A stretch of DNA of 64,000 bases, from contig NC_134775.1 of the NCBI RefSeq assembly GCF_050436995.1, positions 10,425,170 to 10,489,169 of the forward strand, in the 5' to 3' direction. Under the pieces are notes generated by a model that did no database searches, was not told the DNA's origin, and was given only the letters and a program-made list of their open reading frames with translations. Origin of the DNA: Anticarsia gemmatalis (lineage: Eukaryota; Arthropoda; Insecta; Lepidoptera; Erebidae). The position numbers were made by a program, and so were the translations under genes. Below are positions 18,692 to 29,800 of the stretch, piece by piece. Position 1 is the stretch's first letter. The number at the start of each line of letters is the position of its first letter.

Positions 18692-21600
18692 TTTTTTTTT
18701 ATTTTTTTTTTATTTTTTTTTTTCTTTGTTTTTTTTTTCCGTCAGGGAAACCATTCGGGGTCGCTGTATAGGGACGACCCACCGGCTAGGTCCCCGCCGC
18801 GCTGGGACTGCGCAGACGGGGTATGTGGTCCACCGAGAGAGCCCACTAAAACACCTGACGGGTGTCCTACCGCTTCCGCTACGACGTGCGCCGGGATAAC
18901 CGCTATACGCAAGCACCGCAAGACGCACGCCATGCGCGGCTTGCCCCACCACGGGGGCCCTTCCTTGGGTGATGCCGTCTGGGTGGATAGTGACGGCATC
19001 AAACACCAGAGACGATGGGCGTGACACCACCCGCCCATCACCTACTAGGGAACCTCACCACTCCTGTGGACGACGGATGTCCCATATCCGCCGCCCGGAG
19101 GTCCCCGTTAAGGAGGAAGACGGCGCTCATGCGCCGCACGCCTGCGCCCGACGCGGCGTCGTCGGATTGGGTCAGCTAGGGGATCTAGCTCTCTGACCCG
19201 CTCCGCTTCCTCCTTGCGCTTGATCACCTCTTCGCAGAAAGTGACCATTGCGCTCCATGCCTCGTCGCTGTCGACCATGGCCTGGCATATGGCCGAGAGC
19301 GACAGATCGGCTCCGGTGGCGTCAACTAGCGCCGCACGTGGCCCTGACCACGCCGAACACACGGCGAGTGTGTGTCCCGCCGTGTCCTCGGCGGAGCCGC
19401 AATGATGGCAAGCCATTGATACCTCTCTGCCGGCTATCCGACACAGGTACCTCCCGAAGCAGCCGTGCCCGGAGAGGACCTGCGTCAGCCGGAAGGTCAT
19501 CGAACCGTGCCGCCTGTTGACCCACCGATCCAGGACCGGTCGGATAGCGCCGATGGTCAGAACACCGGCGCTTGGCTCCTCCAACCGCTCGGACCACTGC
19601 CGAAGGATTTCGGCGCGGAACTGACGCCGCGCCACTGCCCCCGTTTGCAGCGATCCGGTCCCCTCGACCTCCCCTGCTCTCACCTGGCGGTAGCGTTCCG
19701 CCAGGGCACGAGCCTCGAGGTCCCACGGGGGAGTCCCGGCGAGGACACATGCCGCCTCAAAGCTGACGGTCACGTATCCCCGTATAGCCCTGATCGCCAT
19801 CACTCGCTGCGGTCTTTGGAGGACCGCAATATTCCGGCGATTCAGGGCATCCACCCAGATGGGCGCCCCGTAGAGAGCCATCGAACGCACAACGCCGGTG
19901 TAAAGACGACGGCATGCGCCCGAGGGTCCCCCCAGGTTCGGCAGCAGTCTTCCCAATGCCCCTGCAGCCCCGACAAGTTTGGGCGCGAGGCGACGGAAGT
20001 GCTCCCGAAAGTTCCATCTGCTGTCCAGAACGATGCCCAGATACCGCATCGTCTGACCGACGCTGATGGAAACTCCGCCCACCACTAGCTGCGCTCCGAC
20101 CGGCGGCGCTTTCCGAGGCCCGTGGAAACAAATGGCCTCGGATTTCTCTAGGGCTACCACTAGCCCTAGGCGCCGAATTCGACTGACTACTTCGGCGACG
20201 CCGGTCGTGGCCAAGAGGGCCGCCTCCGGGTATGTATTGCCGCGGGCCGTGACGAGGGTATCGTCGGCGTAGCAAGTCACGTCGACCCCCACCACGAGTG
20301 GTTCCCGCAGCACCCAATCGTAGGCGATGTTCCATAGGGTCGGACCAAGAACTGACCCTTGCGAAACACCGCACTTGACGACCCTCCGGCGCCACCCATC
20401 CCGCGTGGGATACGTTACGGACCTGTCGGAGAGATAAGATGACAAGACTCTCCGCAGGTACTCCGGCACGCGGTGGTGGCTGAGCGCAGCGAGGATGCAG
20501 CTCCAGGGAATAGTGTTGAAAGCGTTGGCGATGTCAAGAGACACCGCCACGACCACCCCTCGACCTTCCACTGCACCCCCAATGAGAGACCTCACCCGCG
20601 AGATCGCGTCGACCGTGGACCGGCCACGACGAAAACCAAATTGTGTTTCACTAAGGTCCGGTCCAGGTCCCATCAAGTGCTCCGTGAGGCGGGCTGCCAA
20701 AAGGCGCTCAAAGAGTTTGCCCACCTCATCGAGCAACACTATGGGACGAAAGGCCGACGCCGAGTCTGGCGGGCGTCCCTCCTTCTTCAGCAGGGTCAAC
20801 CGTCCCGTTCTCCACTTACGGGGAAACGACCCTGCGCCAGGCACGAGGAAAACAGCCACATCACCCTGGATTCGAGTGCGTTGGGTAGAGCCAATACCCA
20901 TGCCCGACCAGGAATTCCGTCGGGCCCCGGAGCGGTGTTGCGGCCTTTTAGCCTATCCACCGCCCGGTGCAACTCGTCCAAGGTGACTTCGGGCGCGACT
21001 GCTTCCTCCGTCACTTCGATGCTACTGCTCTCCGAATCCGCCGCCGCCGCAAACGGGGGAGGATGTTCCCCCCGGTCCGGAAACAGGCTCGGTAATACCT
21101 GCTCCAGGAACACGGGGTGGAGACTTTCTGTCACCGAGGGCTCCCAGGGGCGCAATTTTGCGCGCACCATCTGGTATGGCCGCCCCCAGGGGTCCCGATC
21201 TAGGGTCCCCAGGAACTCCTCCCCGGCCCTGATTTTGGCCTCTGCAACAGCCGCCGACAGGGCACGACGACAGTCCCTGTAGGCGGCATACAATTCGGCC
21301 TCGCGGGCCTCGTTACGGCGACGGCGCCGGCTACGGGCGAACGTCTGGCGATCACGCAGTCTTGACGGATCTGCGCGATCTCTGGCGACCACCAGTACAC
21401 CTGACGTCTGGGAGGGGAGGGGCGGGCCCGCGGCATTGACGCGTCGCAAACGCGCGACATAGCGTCCGCGAGCCATTGAGCCTCCGCCTCCACGTCAGCC
21501 GGACCCTCAGGCGCTGGACTCCAGGACTGTACCAGGGCGGCTTCGACCAGTAGCTCGCGGTCGAGTCGCCCCAGCACCCACCTCGGGCCGGCCCCGCGAG

Positions 21601-21868
21601 GGGCCCGACCCGGACTGTTCGGGTTCGCCGAAGGAGGGAGAATCCGATACCGTATGTATCGGTGATCGGAAGCTGTCTCGACCTCCTCCAGCACTTCCCA
21701 GTCCTGGACACGGCTTGCTAGGGCGGCGCTGGTGAACGTCAAGTCCACAATCGAGCCGCCCTGTTGCCGCACGCACGTGTCGACCGAGCCCCGGTTGGAC
21801 AGAACCAACCCGAGCGAAATGGCCCATTCTTCCAGCGCCTCACCCCTAACATCGGACATACATTTTTT
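18692..21868 (-). mobile_element. R1-clade LINE, 5'-truncated, minus strand
   Basis: The poly-A end is the T-rich tract 18691-18740. A 3' untranslated region follows (18741-19107) and then ORF2 from the middle of the endonuclease to the end. It interrupts the endonuclease of LINE A. Its 3' untranslated sequence matches the short insert at 14690-14963. A convincing target duplication was not found. Confidence 0.88.
19108..21859 (-). pseudogene. R1-clade ORF2, endonuclease end through reverse transcriptase
   Basis: Three overlapping frames, in order from 21859, give the endonuclease end (SIVDLTFTSAALASRV, ETASDHRYIRY) with a linker, then the RT fingers (GRNTAPGPDGIPG), then a long frame to 19108. 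That last frame has VSLDIANAFNTIPW (motif A), CGVSQGSVLGPTLW (motif B), CYADDTLV (motif C), a YLGIVLDSRW block and a zinc motif CHHCGSAEDTAGHTLAVC. There are frameshifts at about 21360-21390 and 20850. Gly/Val/Arg-rich codon use and high GC contrast with the AT-rich neighbours. Start missing by truncation. Length about 900 codons of the usual 1,000 or more. Confidence 0.9.
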
Positions 21869-21884
21869 TTTACCTGTGTTAATC

Positions 21885-23457
21885 TGGGTCGAGTGGTTCC
21901 AACATCAACACACTTTGTGGGGAACAGCACACTAATATTATAGATTAAATTTGCACTGACACGAGAGTACGTAATGTGGTAGTGGATCATATATGTGAGC
22001 TTGGTCACCATTCATTTATAACATGTGAACTATATTCAAAACGTTTAAACCAAAACCTAGGGTGGCCATATATCGCCCCATAAAAGATATCCTCGAAAAG
22101 TACTTTGTTGTGGACAGAGAATCTTTCCCATGGTCAGCTATAAATAACATGAATGATGTGAATACAATGGTTCAAACATTTAATTCTCATGTGATCCAAC
22201 TGTTTGATCTTCACGCTCCACTTAAAAGAACTACCTTTCTAAACCGACCGAGTCCGTGGATCACAGATAATATACGACTGATGTTTAGGCTACGAGATCA
22301 AGCTAGGTACAAATATAAAAGAACTAAACTTGAACAACATAAAATTTACTATCTCGACCTAAAGCATCAGGCTGCATCTGCGTTGGATAATGAGAAACGG
22401 GCGTACTTCAAGTCTAACATAAACAACAACATCCAAGATCCTAAATTGCTATGGAAAAAGTTTAAATCTGAAGTACTGCTGGTGCATAATGATAGACGAC
22501 TACCTAACCACTTTACTAATCCTTATATGATTAATGACGCGTTCTTAGATGTGCCGGGAAGCGTGGATACTGACATTTTCCAACTAACTTATTTTGAGTT
22601 CCACAGACACAACTCAGCACAATTTAACTTGAAACCTGCAAATCAGGATTTAATTATGAAAATATTACAAAATATAAAAACTAACGCACAGGGCATTGAT
22701 GGTATTAGTATAGACATGATAATGCTTACACTTTCTTCCACTTTAAAAGCAATAACTGATATTATTAACCAGTCAATTTTAACTAGCACATTTCCCAGCA
22801 CATGGCGTTGTGCGGTGGTTCGACCTATCCCTAAAAATAATTATCCTCAGAATTTAAGTGATCTTAGGCCTATCTTCTTCTTCTTATTTCCCTCTACTTC
22901 TTATCATTCTTCCCTGTCTATCGAAAGTACAAGAGTGGGTAGTATATTTTTCAAATTGTGGAGTTTTTAGAGCAAAACGATATTCTTCCTGATCACCAGT
23001 CAGGTTTTAGGGTGGGTCGAAGTACGGCAACAGCCTTATCTGATGTAGTGGAGAGAACATACTCGAGGCGAGGGACGAGAGGGATGGGTCCATATTGGCT
23101 TTATTAGACTATACCCGTGCTTTCGTTGGTATTAATACTTCTATGCTCCTTTCGAAGCTGACTTACTATGGGTTCTCTGTGGAGATTAGTGGAGAATGTG
23201 AGTTGGTTTATTAGCTACTTTACGGATAGATCACAATGTGTAGAGTTACGCCAGCAGGACGGAACAACCATATCCTCGGCCACCCGTCGCATGAATAGAG
23301 GCGTCCCTCAAGGGTCGATCCTTGCACCTTTTGCTGTTCATACCCTACAGTGCTGATATCATCAAAACAATAAAGAATTGTAAATACCATATGTATGCTG
23401 ACGACATCCAACGCTAGATGTTTTTCAAACCATCACAAATGAGAACAGCTGTGTCAA
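21885..23457 (+). pseudogene. LINE A ORF2, endonuclease end and reverse transcriptase
   Basis: The endonuclease end is read across frameshifts (VVDHICELGHHSFITCELY near 21980). The longest open frame, 22062-22970, is the linker and fingers region with NRPSPWITDNIRLMFR, NAQGIDGISIDMI and RCAVVRPIPKNNYPQNLSD. Further frames carry DHQSGFRVGRSTATALSDV, LALLDYTRAFVGINTSML (motif A, the second Asp changed), NRGVPQGSILAP (motif B) and CKYHMYADDIQ (motif C, near 23390). Then the Helitron at 23458 cuts it. Several frameshifts and stops. No RNase H. Confidence 0.85.
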
Positions 23458-23706
23458 TCTATACTAATATTATAAAGCTGAAGAGTTTGTTTGTTTGTTT
23501 GTTTGTTTGTTTGAACGCGCTAATCTCAGGAACTACTGGTCCGATTTGAAAAATTCTTTCAATTAGATAGTCCATGTATCGAGGAAGGTTATAGGCTATA
23601 TATCATTACGCTACGACCAATAGGAGCAGAGTAGCAGTGAAAAATGTTACAAAAACGGGGAAAATTATGATTCTCTTATGTGACGCAAGCGAAGTTGCGC
23701 AGGTCA
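23458..23706 (+). mobile_element. Helitron, copy 2, 3' end incomplete
   Basis: It starts TCTATACTAATATTATAAAG, has a longer TTTG run than copy 1, and ends at GTTGCGCAGGTCA without the final CTAG. It lies inside the reverse transcriptase of LINE A just after the YADD motif; the host reading resumes at about 23707 with FNKDLEQIVLWSKQ. The loss of the terminal bases suggests a deletion at the junction. Confidence 0.88.
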
Positions 23707-23772
23707 TGTTTAATAAAGACCTAGAACAAATTGTGTTGTGGTCTAAACAGAACTCGTTGGTGCTCAATCGCA
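23707..23772 (+). pseudogene. LINE A ORF2, short RT remnant between two inserts
   Basis: About 22 codons, NKDLEQIVLWSKQNSLVLN, continue the reverse transcriptase after the Helitron. The next block, NPSKSKFMVLGT, appears only at 24895, beyond another LINE. Confidence 0.75.
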
Positions 23773-24850
23773 TGACTAAAGGCAAATCTCCGGGTCATGA
23801 TGGACTCAGCATCGAGCACCTCCGATACGCTTATGCTTGCTTCCTCGACCTATCAAGGGCTTTAGATCTGGTTTCCTATGACAGATTATGGAGAAAATTA
23901 GAGGAATATAAGTTACCTAAAGAGCTAATTAACACCTTTAAGTTCTGGTATAGAAATCAGATCAATCATGTACGGTGGGCTGGAGCCTTGTCTCATCCGT
24001 ATGGGTTGGAGTGCGGGGTGAGGCAGGGAGGATTCAACCTATACGTGAATGAGCTGATTGACGAGCTCAGTAGCACTAGGGTCGGCTGTTATATTGATGA
24101 TGTCTGCCTCAAAAATATTAGTTATGCAGATGACATGGTGCTGCTTAGTGCGTCTGTCTGTGGTCTACGAAAATTTATTAAGAAATGTGAGGAATACGCG
24201 AAGTCACATGGATTGACCTATAATTGTAAGAAGTCTGAGTTAATGGTTTTTGAGTCTGGAGGTAAAAGTCCGAACGTGGTACCGCCTGTAACCCTTAACG
24301 GGATGCTATTACAGAGAGTACGTATATTTAAATATCTAGGTCATATATTGACCCCTGATCTTAAAGACGATTCTGACATCGAGCGGGAGCGGAGGGCGCT
24401 GTCGGTCAGAGCGAATATGCTGGCTCGTAGGTTCGCACGCTGTTCGCTAGAAGTTAAGATCACGCTTTTCCGTGCTTACTGTACAACCTTTTACACGTGC
24501 AGCCTATGGGCTAGATATACTCAAAGGGCGTACAGCGCTCTCCGTGTTCAGTTCAACAACGCGTTTAGGGTTCCGATGGGGCTGCCTCGTTTCTGTAGCG
24601 CATCAGGGATGTTTGCGGATGTGCAGGTTAATTGTTTCTTTGCAACGATGCGTAGAAGATGCGAGTCTCTGATGCGCAGGGAGCGGGCCAGCTCCAACAG
24701 CATTCTAAGCATGATTGCAAAAAGGATGGACTGTCCTTACCTGGTTCATTGTAGTGCCATTTCACATGGAATGAAGCGACAGTGAGCCAGCCATTGTACT
24801 TTTATTATGGTATGTACTAATATAGATATTAAATTTTACTAACAAAAAAA
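23773..24850 (+). mobile_element. Second LINE fragment inserted in LINE A, with poly-A
   Basis: The segment reads one frame from about 23773 to the stop at 24785 and ends in a run of A (24844-24853). Protein: KGKSPGHDGLSIEHL, ACFLDLSRALDLVSYD (motif A), ECGVRQGGFNLYVNELI (motif B with a short in-frame deletion), ISYADDMVLLSAS (motif C) and FKYLGHILTPDL. A long deletion lies between the first two blocks, since the 40-60 residues expected there are missing. The family differs from CR1, R1 and Jockey copies here; an RTE-like group is possible but uncertain. Non-functional because of the deletions and truncation. Confidence 0.8.
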
Positions 24851-24857
24851 AAAGAGT

Positions 24858-25598
24858 CATTGTTACTTGTAATAAATAATATTCTATTCAATCCTTCTAA
24901 ATCAAAATTTATGGTCTTAGGAACTAGAAATCAAATCTATACCATACAGTCTGCAAACCCAGAGTTATTCATTATGGGTAATAAAATTGAAAAGGTGGAT
25001 AGAGCTACTAACTTGGGACTGATAATAGACCCAGAACTTTGCTTCGAGACCCACATTAGCAAGGTGTTAAGTAAATGTTTTTACAGACTGAAGGTTTTTA
25101 TATGTAATTCGCAAATACGTAAGTGTTCCATTGCGAAAACAAGTTATGGATAGTTTAGTGCTCTCTAAATTAAATTACTGTGATACAGTCTATGACCCTT
25201 GTCTGCTGTCACGAAATATATCTGTAATTCAGCGCATCCAAAATGCATGTGTCCGTTTTTGTGTAAACGTCCCCAACAGAGCACATGTAACACCCTACAT
25301 AAACACAAATAACATAATGAAAATGGCTGCTAGAAGGAGGCTGCATCTAGCCAGTTTGCTTTTTGGAGTAATTAAAATACAAAAACCTCAATACCTATAC
25401 AATAAATTAACTTGGAGACAAGAACAGTCCAAACACAATGTTCGCTCCAAGGTCAATCCATTGACTATTCCAAAGTACAGGACCACTGCCTTTAGAGGTT
25501 GTTTTAAATTTTCTGCCACGTATTGTGGGAATGACTTGCCCATTCCTATTCGCAGCCTGAAAACAAAAGCAAGTTTTCTATTTCACCTAAAAAAATAA
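24858..25598 (+). pseudogene. LINE A ORF2, C-terminal part
   Basis: Two overlapping frames complete the reverse transcriptase after the insert: NPSKSKFMVLGTRNQIYT, LGLIIDPELCFETHI, then from 25131 DSLVLSKLNYCDTVYDP and a terminal region ending FLFHLKK at 25598. One frameshift at about 25130. The last block is the conserved end of CR1/Jockey-supergroup proteins. Confidence 0.85.
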
Positions 25599-25636
25599 TC
25601 ATGAATAAGCAATTATCTGCATATTAATGATAATAC

Positions 25637-25969
25637 TTTTGGGTTCAGAAGTAGAATTTAATTAAAAAAAAAACAAAAAGTAACAAGAAATCCGTTTACT
25701 ACCTTCACAATTCAAACAAAAATAACACAAAGAACGATCAACACAATTATTACAAAACCAAATACTGCACACTTCAATAACATCTAATTTAACGAAGAAA
25801 TATAACGAAATTAACAAAGAATGGCTTACGTGACCTTAATAGCGACCGACACAGATTAACACTAATCACACGTCCGTACACCGCGAGCGCCAACGACAAA
25901 ATGGACGAGCCTGTCTAGAAGGCTGTCTTTTATAGGCTTGTTGACGTCATCCTGTGGAGATCGCTTACA
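25637..25969 (-). repeat. 3' LTR of the gypsy element
   Basis: 333 bp, same as 31322-31654. Its first bases on the minus strand supply the stop codon (TAA at 25965-25967) of the candidate terminal pol exon. Confidence 0.95.
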
Positions 25970-26143
25970 CGGCCTCTCCTGACGCCAAGTCGTCCTCGAC
26001 GCAAGATCTCCGAGTTATCCCACTAGGACCCGCCACTGGGGATGTAGGTGGGTTAGTTACGTCATCGTCAAGCAAGGGCATAGACAGTCCAACTGCAGGT
26101 GCTGGATCCTTTGGTACTGTTTCCTCATCGTCAGTGACCTCAC
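25965..26143 (-). CDS. Candidate C-terminal segment of gag-pol
   Basis: A minus-strand frame from the AG/G junction at 26144/26143 to the TAA at 25965 encodes about 58 acidic, Pro/Ser-rich residues beginning EVTDDEET and ending DDLASGEAV. Acidic tails ending in a GEAV-like motif are what I remember at the pol ends of related insect elements, so I infer it is the true C-terminus. It is in frame with the main gag-pol if 26144-26853 is removed. Without removal, gag-pol ends at a TAA at 26846 and this segment is untranslated. Confidence 0.55.
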
Positions 26144-26853
26144 CTAAAAACAAAATATTTGTAATACTCCTTCAAGGATAAAAATGAAAACGTTCAACCT
26201 CACAGGCTATCAGTCTATCCACATTCAATTAATTCATACATCACTCTTTCTTAATTCACACATCACAATAACTCACACTCGCTTAAACTACATACATCTT
26301 TCTCAAAAAAAAACATAATAAAGCCAAGGCATATTCCTGTTGATACCAAAGATAAGAGCGCTTCCATTTTTCCATTTGACTTCGTTGTTAATTTATCTTC
26401 GGATCCTGTAACAACGTGGCCTCTAAGACCCACTCGTACGAAGACCGTATTCGAACGTACGAGTGTATTCCACACGAAGACCGTATTCGAACGTGTGAAG
26501 CTCCCCGGCACGCAGACTTGGTCACATGTGCCGAGGATTCCTGGTACGCAGACATAGCCACATGTGCCGAGATTTCCCGGCACGCAGACATAGCCACATG
26601 TACCCAGGTTTCCTAGTACGCAGACATAGCCACATGTGCCGAGACTTATCGGCACGCAGACATAGTCACATGTACTCGAAGCTTCCCAATACGCAGATCA
26701 TAATCTTACGTATTGAGCCATCTCGACATGCAGAGCGTAATCGTGCATGTGAGGGATACTTTATGAAACATAAATATTCACGTGAAGCTCGCCCTTCAGG
26801 CTTACCTCACTAACCGCATGATAATGACCATTGTTTATCACATAATTACTCAC
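26144..26853 (-). other. 710-bp intron or insertion within the pol end
   Basis: On the minus strand it begins GTGAGTAATT directly after the last pol codons and ends TTTTGTTTTTAG, which are good splice donor and acceptor sequences. GTGAG is also present at both junctions, so a 5-bp target duplication is an equally good explanation. It contains the 36-bp hairpin array (26433-26753) and an AT-rich remainder. A 130-codon frame in it is produced by the 36-bp repeat and is not a credible gene. Confidence 0.6.
26433..26753. repeat. Array of 36-bp units, each a potential hairpin
   Basis: Nine units with a period of about 36 bp. Outer units have perfect stems with different sequences: CTCGTACG/CGTACGAG (26433-26463), CACACG/CGTGTG (26471-26497), CGGCAC/GTGCCG (26506-26533), CAATACG/CGTATTG (26687-26715) and ACATGCA/TGCATGT (26726-26750). 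Loops are 11-16 bases; the first two share AAGACCGTATTCGAA. Middle units (26540-26680) share the core CACGCAGACATAGCCACATG but have one or two stem mismatches or wobbles. Confidence 0.85.
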
Positions 26854-29800
26854 TCTCGAAAAACGCAGCGCATGTTTCGGGGCTCCATTCACCCCGCCAC
26901 GGCACCATGTATTGCGCAGCAGCTTGTGTAGTCTTGCCGTAACTGCCGCTGAGTAACTGCAGTGTGTAGCGTCCACTTGGCAAAACTTTGACCACTTTAT
27001 ACGGACCACGCATGCCTGAGTCCAGTTTGCCTGCCGACTGAGAATATTTTATAACAAACACCCAGTCATCGACGGAGAACTGTCGAGGTGCTCGCCGTTG
27101 ACGGTTAGCTCGTTCATCTTGCTGAGATTGGTTACTTCGGAGAAGTTCACGGGCTCTGCTCCTAGTGATTTCGCGCAGAGCTTCCCTGTTAGGCGCCGAA
27201 CCCTCGATCGCTACGTCACGTACCAGTGCTCGCACCACGGGCGTAGTAGATTCTGTGCCTATTAAAAGATTTAAAGGAGATGCTCGTGTCGTCTTTTGCC
27301 TTGTGATGTTTAGCACCAACTGTAGCTTCCACAAGGTCTCTGACCATTCCAGCTGCTTGTAGTTGGCTTGGATGCGTAGCATATTAAGAACGGTCCGCAT
27401 GTAGCGCTCTGCTTGACCATTGGCCTGGTGCATTTCGGGCGTGATGACGTGTTGATTGCAGCCCAGTTCGTTGATCCAAGTTACGAACTCGTGAGACTCG
27501 AACATTCGTCCTTTATCTGTGACCAATAGTTTAGGCACCCCAAACAAAGAAATAGCCTGAGTAATGACACGTTTGAGTTCAGCGGCATCTTGTCGGTAGA
27601 TAGGATAAAGAAGTGTGTATTTGGTAAAAGCATCCACAATGAGGAGAATGAATTTATACCCATCCGAAACTGGTAATGGCCCTAAGGCATCAACATGAAC
27701 CGTATTAAATGGAGTATCGGGCTTTTCCCAAGAAATTATACTTTGTAATGGTGCTCTGGGAACCCTCTTTTGAGAAATGCACACAAGGCAATGAGAGACA
27801 TATTTAGAGACAAATCGCCTCAGACCCGGGAACCAGAAGTGTCTAAGAATGAGATCAATCGTTTTCTCTGCACTTATGTGCTCATGTTCATCGTGGAACA
27901 CTCTCAAGAGGCTAAGTCGGTGCCCTTTGGGTATATAACAAAGTAACCTCGGCTCTTGACCTACTGGCACATATTTATAGTAAAGGACCCCATTTTGAAT
28001 CTGATAACGATCACCGTCAAGCCTACCATCATGCAACTTCTGAACCAGGTCTTTGGTTTCGTCGTCAGCTGACTGTGCGACCTGAGCCCAGTTACGGGGT
28101 TTGGAAATTTGATTGACAACGGCGGGATTGCGGCTCAAGTAGTCCGCATGGGGTAACATTGCTCCCTTGCGATACTCAACCGAGAAGTTAAAGTCTTGAA
28201 GGTACACCCACCACCTAGCTACTCGAGGTAAGAGGTCTTTCTTACGCTCTGTGGACTTAAGCGCATTACAGTCAGTGACTACAATGAATTTTAAACCAAT
28301 TAAATAATGGCGAAAGTTTTGGAGAGCTTTAACAACGGCAAGGGTCTCAAGTTCGTACGAATGGTACTTACTTTCGGCTCCTTGCGTCGATCGGCTGAAA
28401 TATGCGACCACATGTTTCTTAGAATCGGAATGTGTTTGTAAAAGAACAGCGCCATATCCAATACTACTGGCGTCTGTGTGAACTTCAGTAGGAAGATCGG
28501 GGTTAAAGATGGTAAGTACCGGTTCACTAGTCAGCTCTTTGATTAAACTCAAGCGAATAGTCTCGCATTCGGGGGACCAGTTAAACTTCACGTTCTTGTG
28601 CGTGAGGATAGCGATGGGCGCGGTTTTAGTGGCGTAGTCTTTTATGTACTTTCTAAAATAACCTGCCAACCCCAAGAGCTGTCGTACCTGCTTTACATTT
28701 TCTGGCGGTAAAGTATTAACCAAGGCCTCCACTTTTCGTGGACTCGGCCTAACCTGACCTTGACTAATCAGCCTCCCCAAATATTCGACTTCCGTTACTA
28801 GAAACGAGCATTTATTCAAATTGATGGAGAAGCCAGCACTTGTGAGAGTCTGAAGGACCTTACGCAACAGTTCAATCCCCTCGATTTCGGAATTGCTTAA
28901 AAGGAGGACATCGTCAACGTAGACCAGTACGTTTCCCTCTTCAATGTGCGCACGCAGAGTGTTATTAATAATTCTTTGGTAAACTACCGGGGAATTAGCT
29001 AGTCCGTAAGGCATCTTGACGTACTCAAAATGCTCTTCCGGAGTTACAAAGCCAGTTAGGTGAATACATTCCTCTTTGAGCGGGATTTGGTGAAACCCGG
29101 TAGCCATATCAAGACAGCAAAAAAACTTATAACCACCCAACCTATCGATGTGGTCATCAATTAGTGGCAGAGGGTAGCGATCTTTTATAGTGATCCGATT
29201 GAGTGCTCTGAAATCTACACAAAGTCTGTCTGACCCATCGCGTTTCTTTACAAGTATGATTGGACTCGCGTACTCAGATTTGGAACGCCTAATAACGCCC
29301 TTCTCTAAAAGATCTTGAGTGATTTCACGAACTTTTAACTTTTCGGAGTGCGATAACCTATACGGTTTATAAACGACAGGCGTGGCGCTGGAAAGTCTTA
29401 TTTCCATTTCTCCTGTTTGGACTGTGGTCAGGGCAGTTCCCGATATCAAAAATGGAGAGAATTCATTGATGACAGTCATAAGGCTTTCCAACTCCACACC
29501 CTGCAGAGGCGTGTTTAGTTTTACTTGGCTATCTGCGCTAACGACATTAACTCCTTTGCTACTTCCATCAGCACGGGTAAGGTATTGCTCATCTTTAGTT
29601 CGAACGTAAGTAATCCCGTCGCGGTTTAACACGTCTGTCCCTATTATAATAGGCGCGTTCATAAAGGGGGCCGGAACTACTACTAGGTCAACCTCGATGG
29701 AGATGTCACTAAACTCCACGGTAAGCGTGACGTAAGATCTACTAATCACTTCTCGATCGCTGAGACCCTTCAATACACAACGTCTTGGTTTTGGTTGACA

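Larger units (their letters stand above)
16361..25636 (+). mobile_element. CR1-like LINE A, host of several insertions
   Basis: Pieces of one LINE, all on the plus strand and in the right order, are scattered through this span. They are ORF1 (16371-16828), endonuclease (17064-17171, 18401-18690, 21885-22060), reverse transcriptase (22062-23457, 23707-23772, 24858-25598) and a short 3' region that runs into the LTR element at 25637. The intervening segments are two R1-type LINEs, a Helitron and another LINE. The reading resumes correctly across each insert, which is strong evidence for a single original element. Confidence 0.85.

Noticed and set aside
18691..18740. Duplication ACTGTGTGATTC / ACCTGTGTTAATC around the minus-strand R1-type LINE
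   Set aside because: Only 9 of 11 bases agree and the host coding frame does not need the second copy, so it may be chance.
26263..26655. Possible env-like gene with 12-residue repeats and a hydrophobic C-terminal helix
   Set aside because: The frame is open because the DNA repeat is a multiple of three bases; it starts at a non-ATG codon and overlaps the structured array.
26433..26753. CRISPR-like array (36-bp period)
   Set aside because: There are no unique spacers between constant repeats; the whole 36-bp unit repeats and varies, and the genome is eukaryotic.
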